Shown here piece by piece: positions 5,243-5,351 of a stretch of DNA of 5,351 bases. Location of the stretch: the NCBI GenBank assembly GCA_007118525.1, contig SKRK01000005.1, positions 1 to 5,351 on the forward strand, written 5' to 3'. The position numbers were made by a program, and so were the translations under genes. The notes beneath the pieces were generated by a model, which was not told the DNA's origin, did not search any database, and worked only from the letters and a program-made list of their open reading frames with translations. Within the stretch, counting starts at the first letter, position 1; the number at the start of each line of letters is the position of its first letter. The DNA is from Balneolaceae bacterium. GTDB taxonomy: Bacteria > Bacteroidota > Rhodothermia > Balneolales > Balneolaceae.

Positions 5243-5351
5243 GAGGTTCCTCTTGTTTGCCGGGTTGCTGCCTTAACGACGGCGGTGGGTTCAGGAGATA
5301 CCACAGTTCTTTAAGATGAGATACTGCCCCTGAAGCACCAGGCGTTCCTAC
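5243..5351. other. Unassigned sequence after the flippase
   Basis: No gene can be assigned here. On the minus strand a frame is open from the window edge (5351) to a TGA at 5225-5223, 42 residues, beginning VGTPGASGAVSHLKELWYLL; it would overlap the flippase end by 20 bp. I do not recognise it, and a frame this long is not significant. Plus-strand frames are all closed by stops. A short AGAG/CTCT inverted repeat just after the flippase stop (within 5243-5255) has no good U tract. A loose inverted repeat TTCAGG/CCTGAA (5290-5295 and 5329-5334) encloses 33 bases. Confidence 0.3.

Overview
The window looks like an ordinary chromosomal housekeeping segment from a member of the Bacteroidota/Rhodothermota/Balneolota group. 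The reasons are: an LptD of the type annotated in these phyla as 'putative LPS assembly protein'; a HIT protein of the short EVPHAHIHLIPI type; two exact matches on the minus strand to the TAnnTTTG -7 promoter element of Bacteroidota-type sigma factors; and several AT-rich gene starts without a Shine-Dalgarno sequence. The phylum call is inference; genus cannot be read from this sequence.

Left half, minus strand (1-2341). From a promoter-like element near 2334-2341 run three genes in the same direction: a divIC/ftsB-like septum initiator (2300-1995), a ROK-family sugar kinase (1926-976) and the first 320 codons of lptD (962 to the window edge). lptD begins 13 bp after the ROK stop; the divIC-ROK gap is 68 bp. 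They may form one transcription unit devoted to the cell envelope (division, sugar phosphorylation, outer-membrane LPS insertion), although the kinase's substrate is unknown.

Centre (2471-2684), minus strand. A self-contained tRNA-Lys(TTT) unit contains a promoter with -33 and -7 elements, the 73-nt tRNA without encoded CCA, and a strong intrinsic terminator 50 nt downstream. This separates it from the divIC promoter. The AT-rich stretch 2685-2839 separates the minus-strand genes from the plus-strand ones.

Right half, plus strand (2840-5242). A HIT-family hydrolase and aroQ (type II 3-dehydroquinate dehydratase, shikimate pathway) overlap by ATGA and are clearly co-translated. After 112 bp comes a 486-residue polysaccharide flippase that appears to start at TTG. 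The last 109 bases hold no gene that can be assigned.

No novel system is evident. The points most worth a second look are the ROK kinase, in which all three cysteines of the family zinc motif are replaced while the rest of the active site is intact; the ARPDT repeats in the LptD linker; an unusual Trp in the AroQ Asn/Tyr loop; and the start of the flippase.
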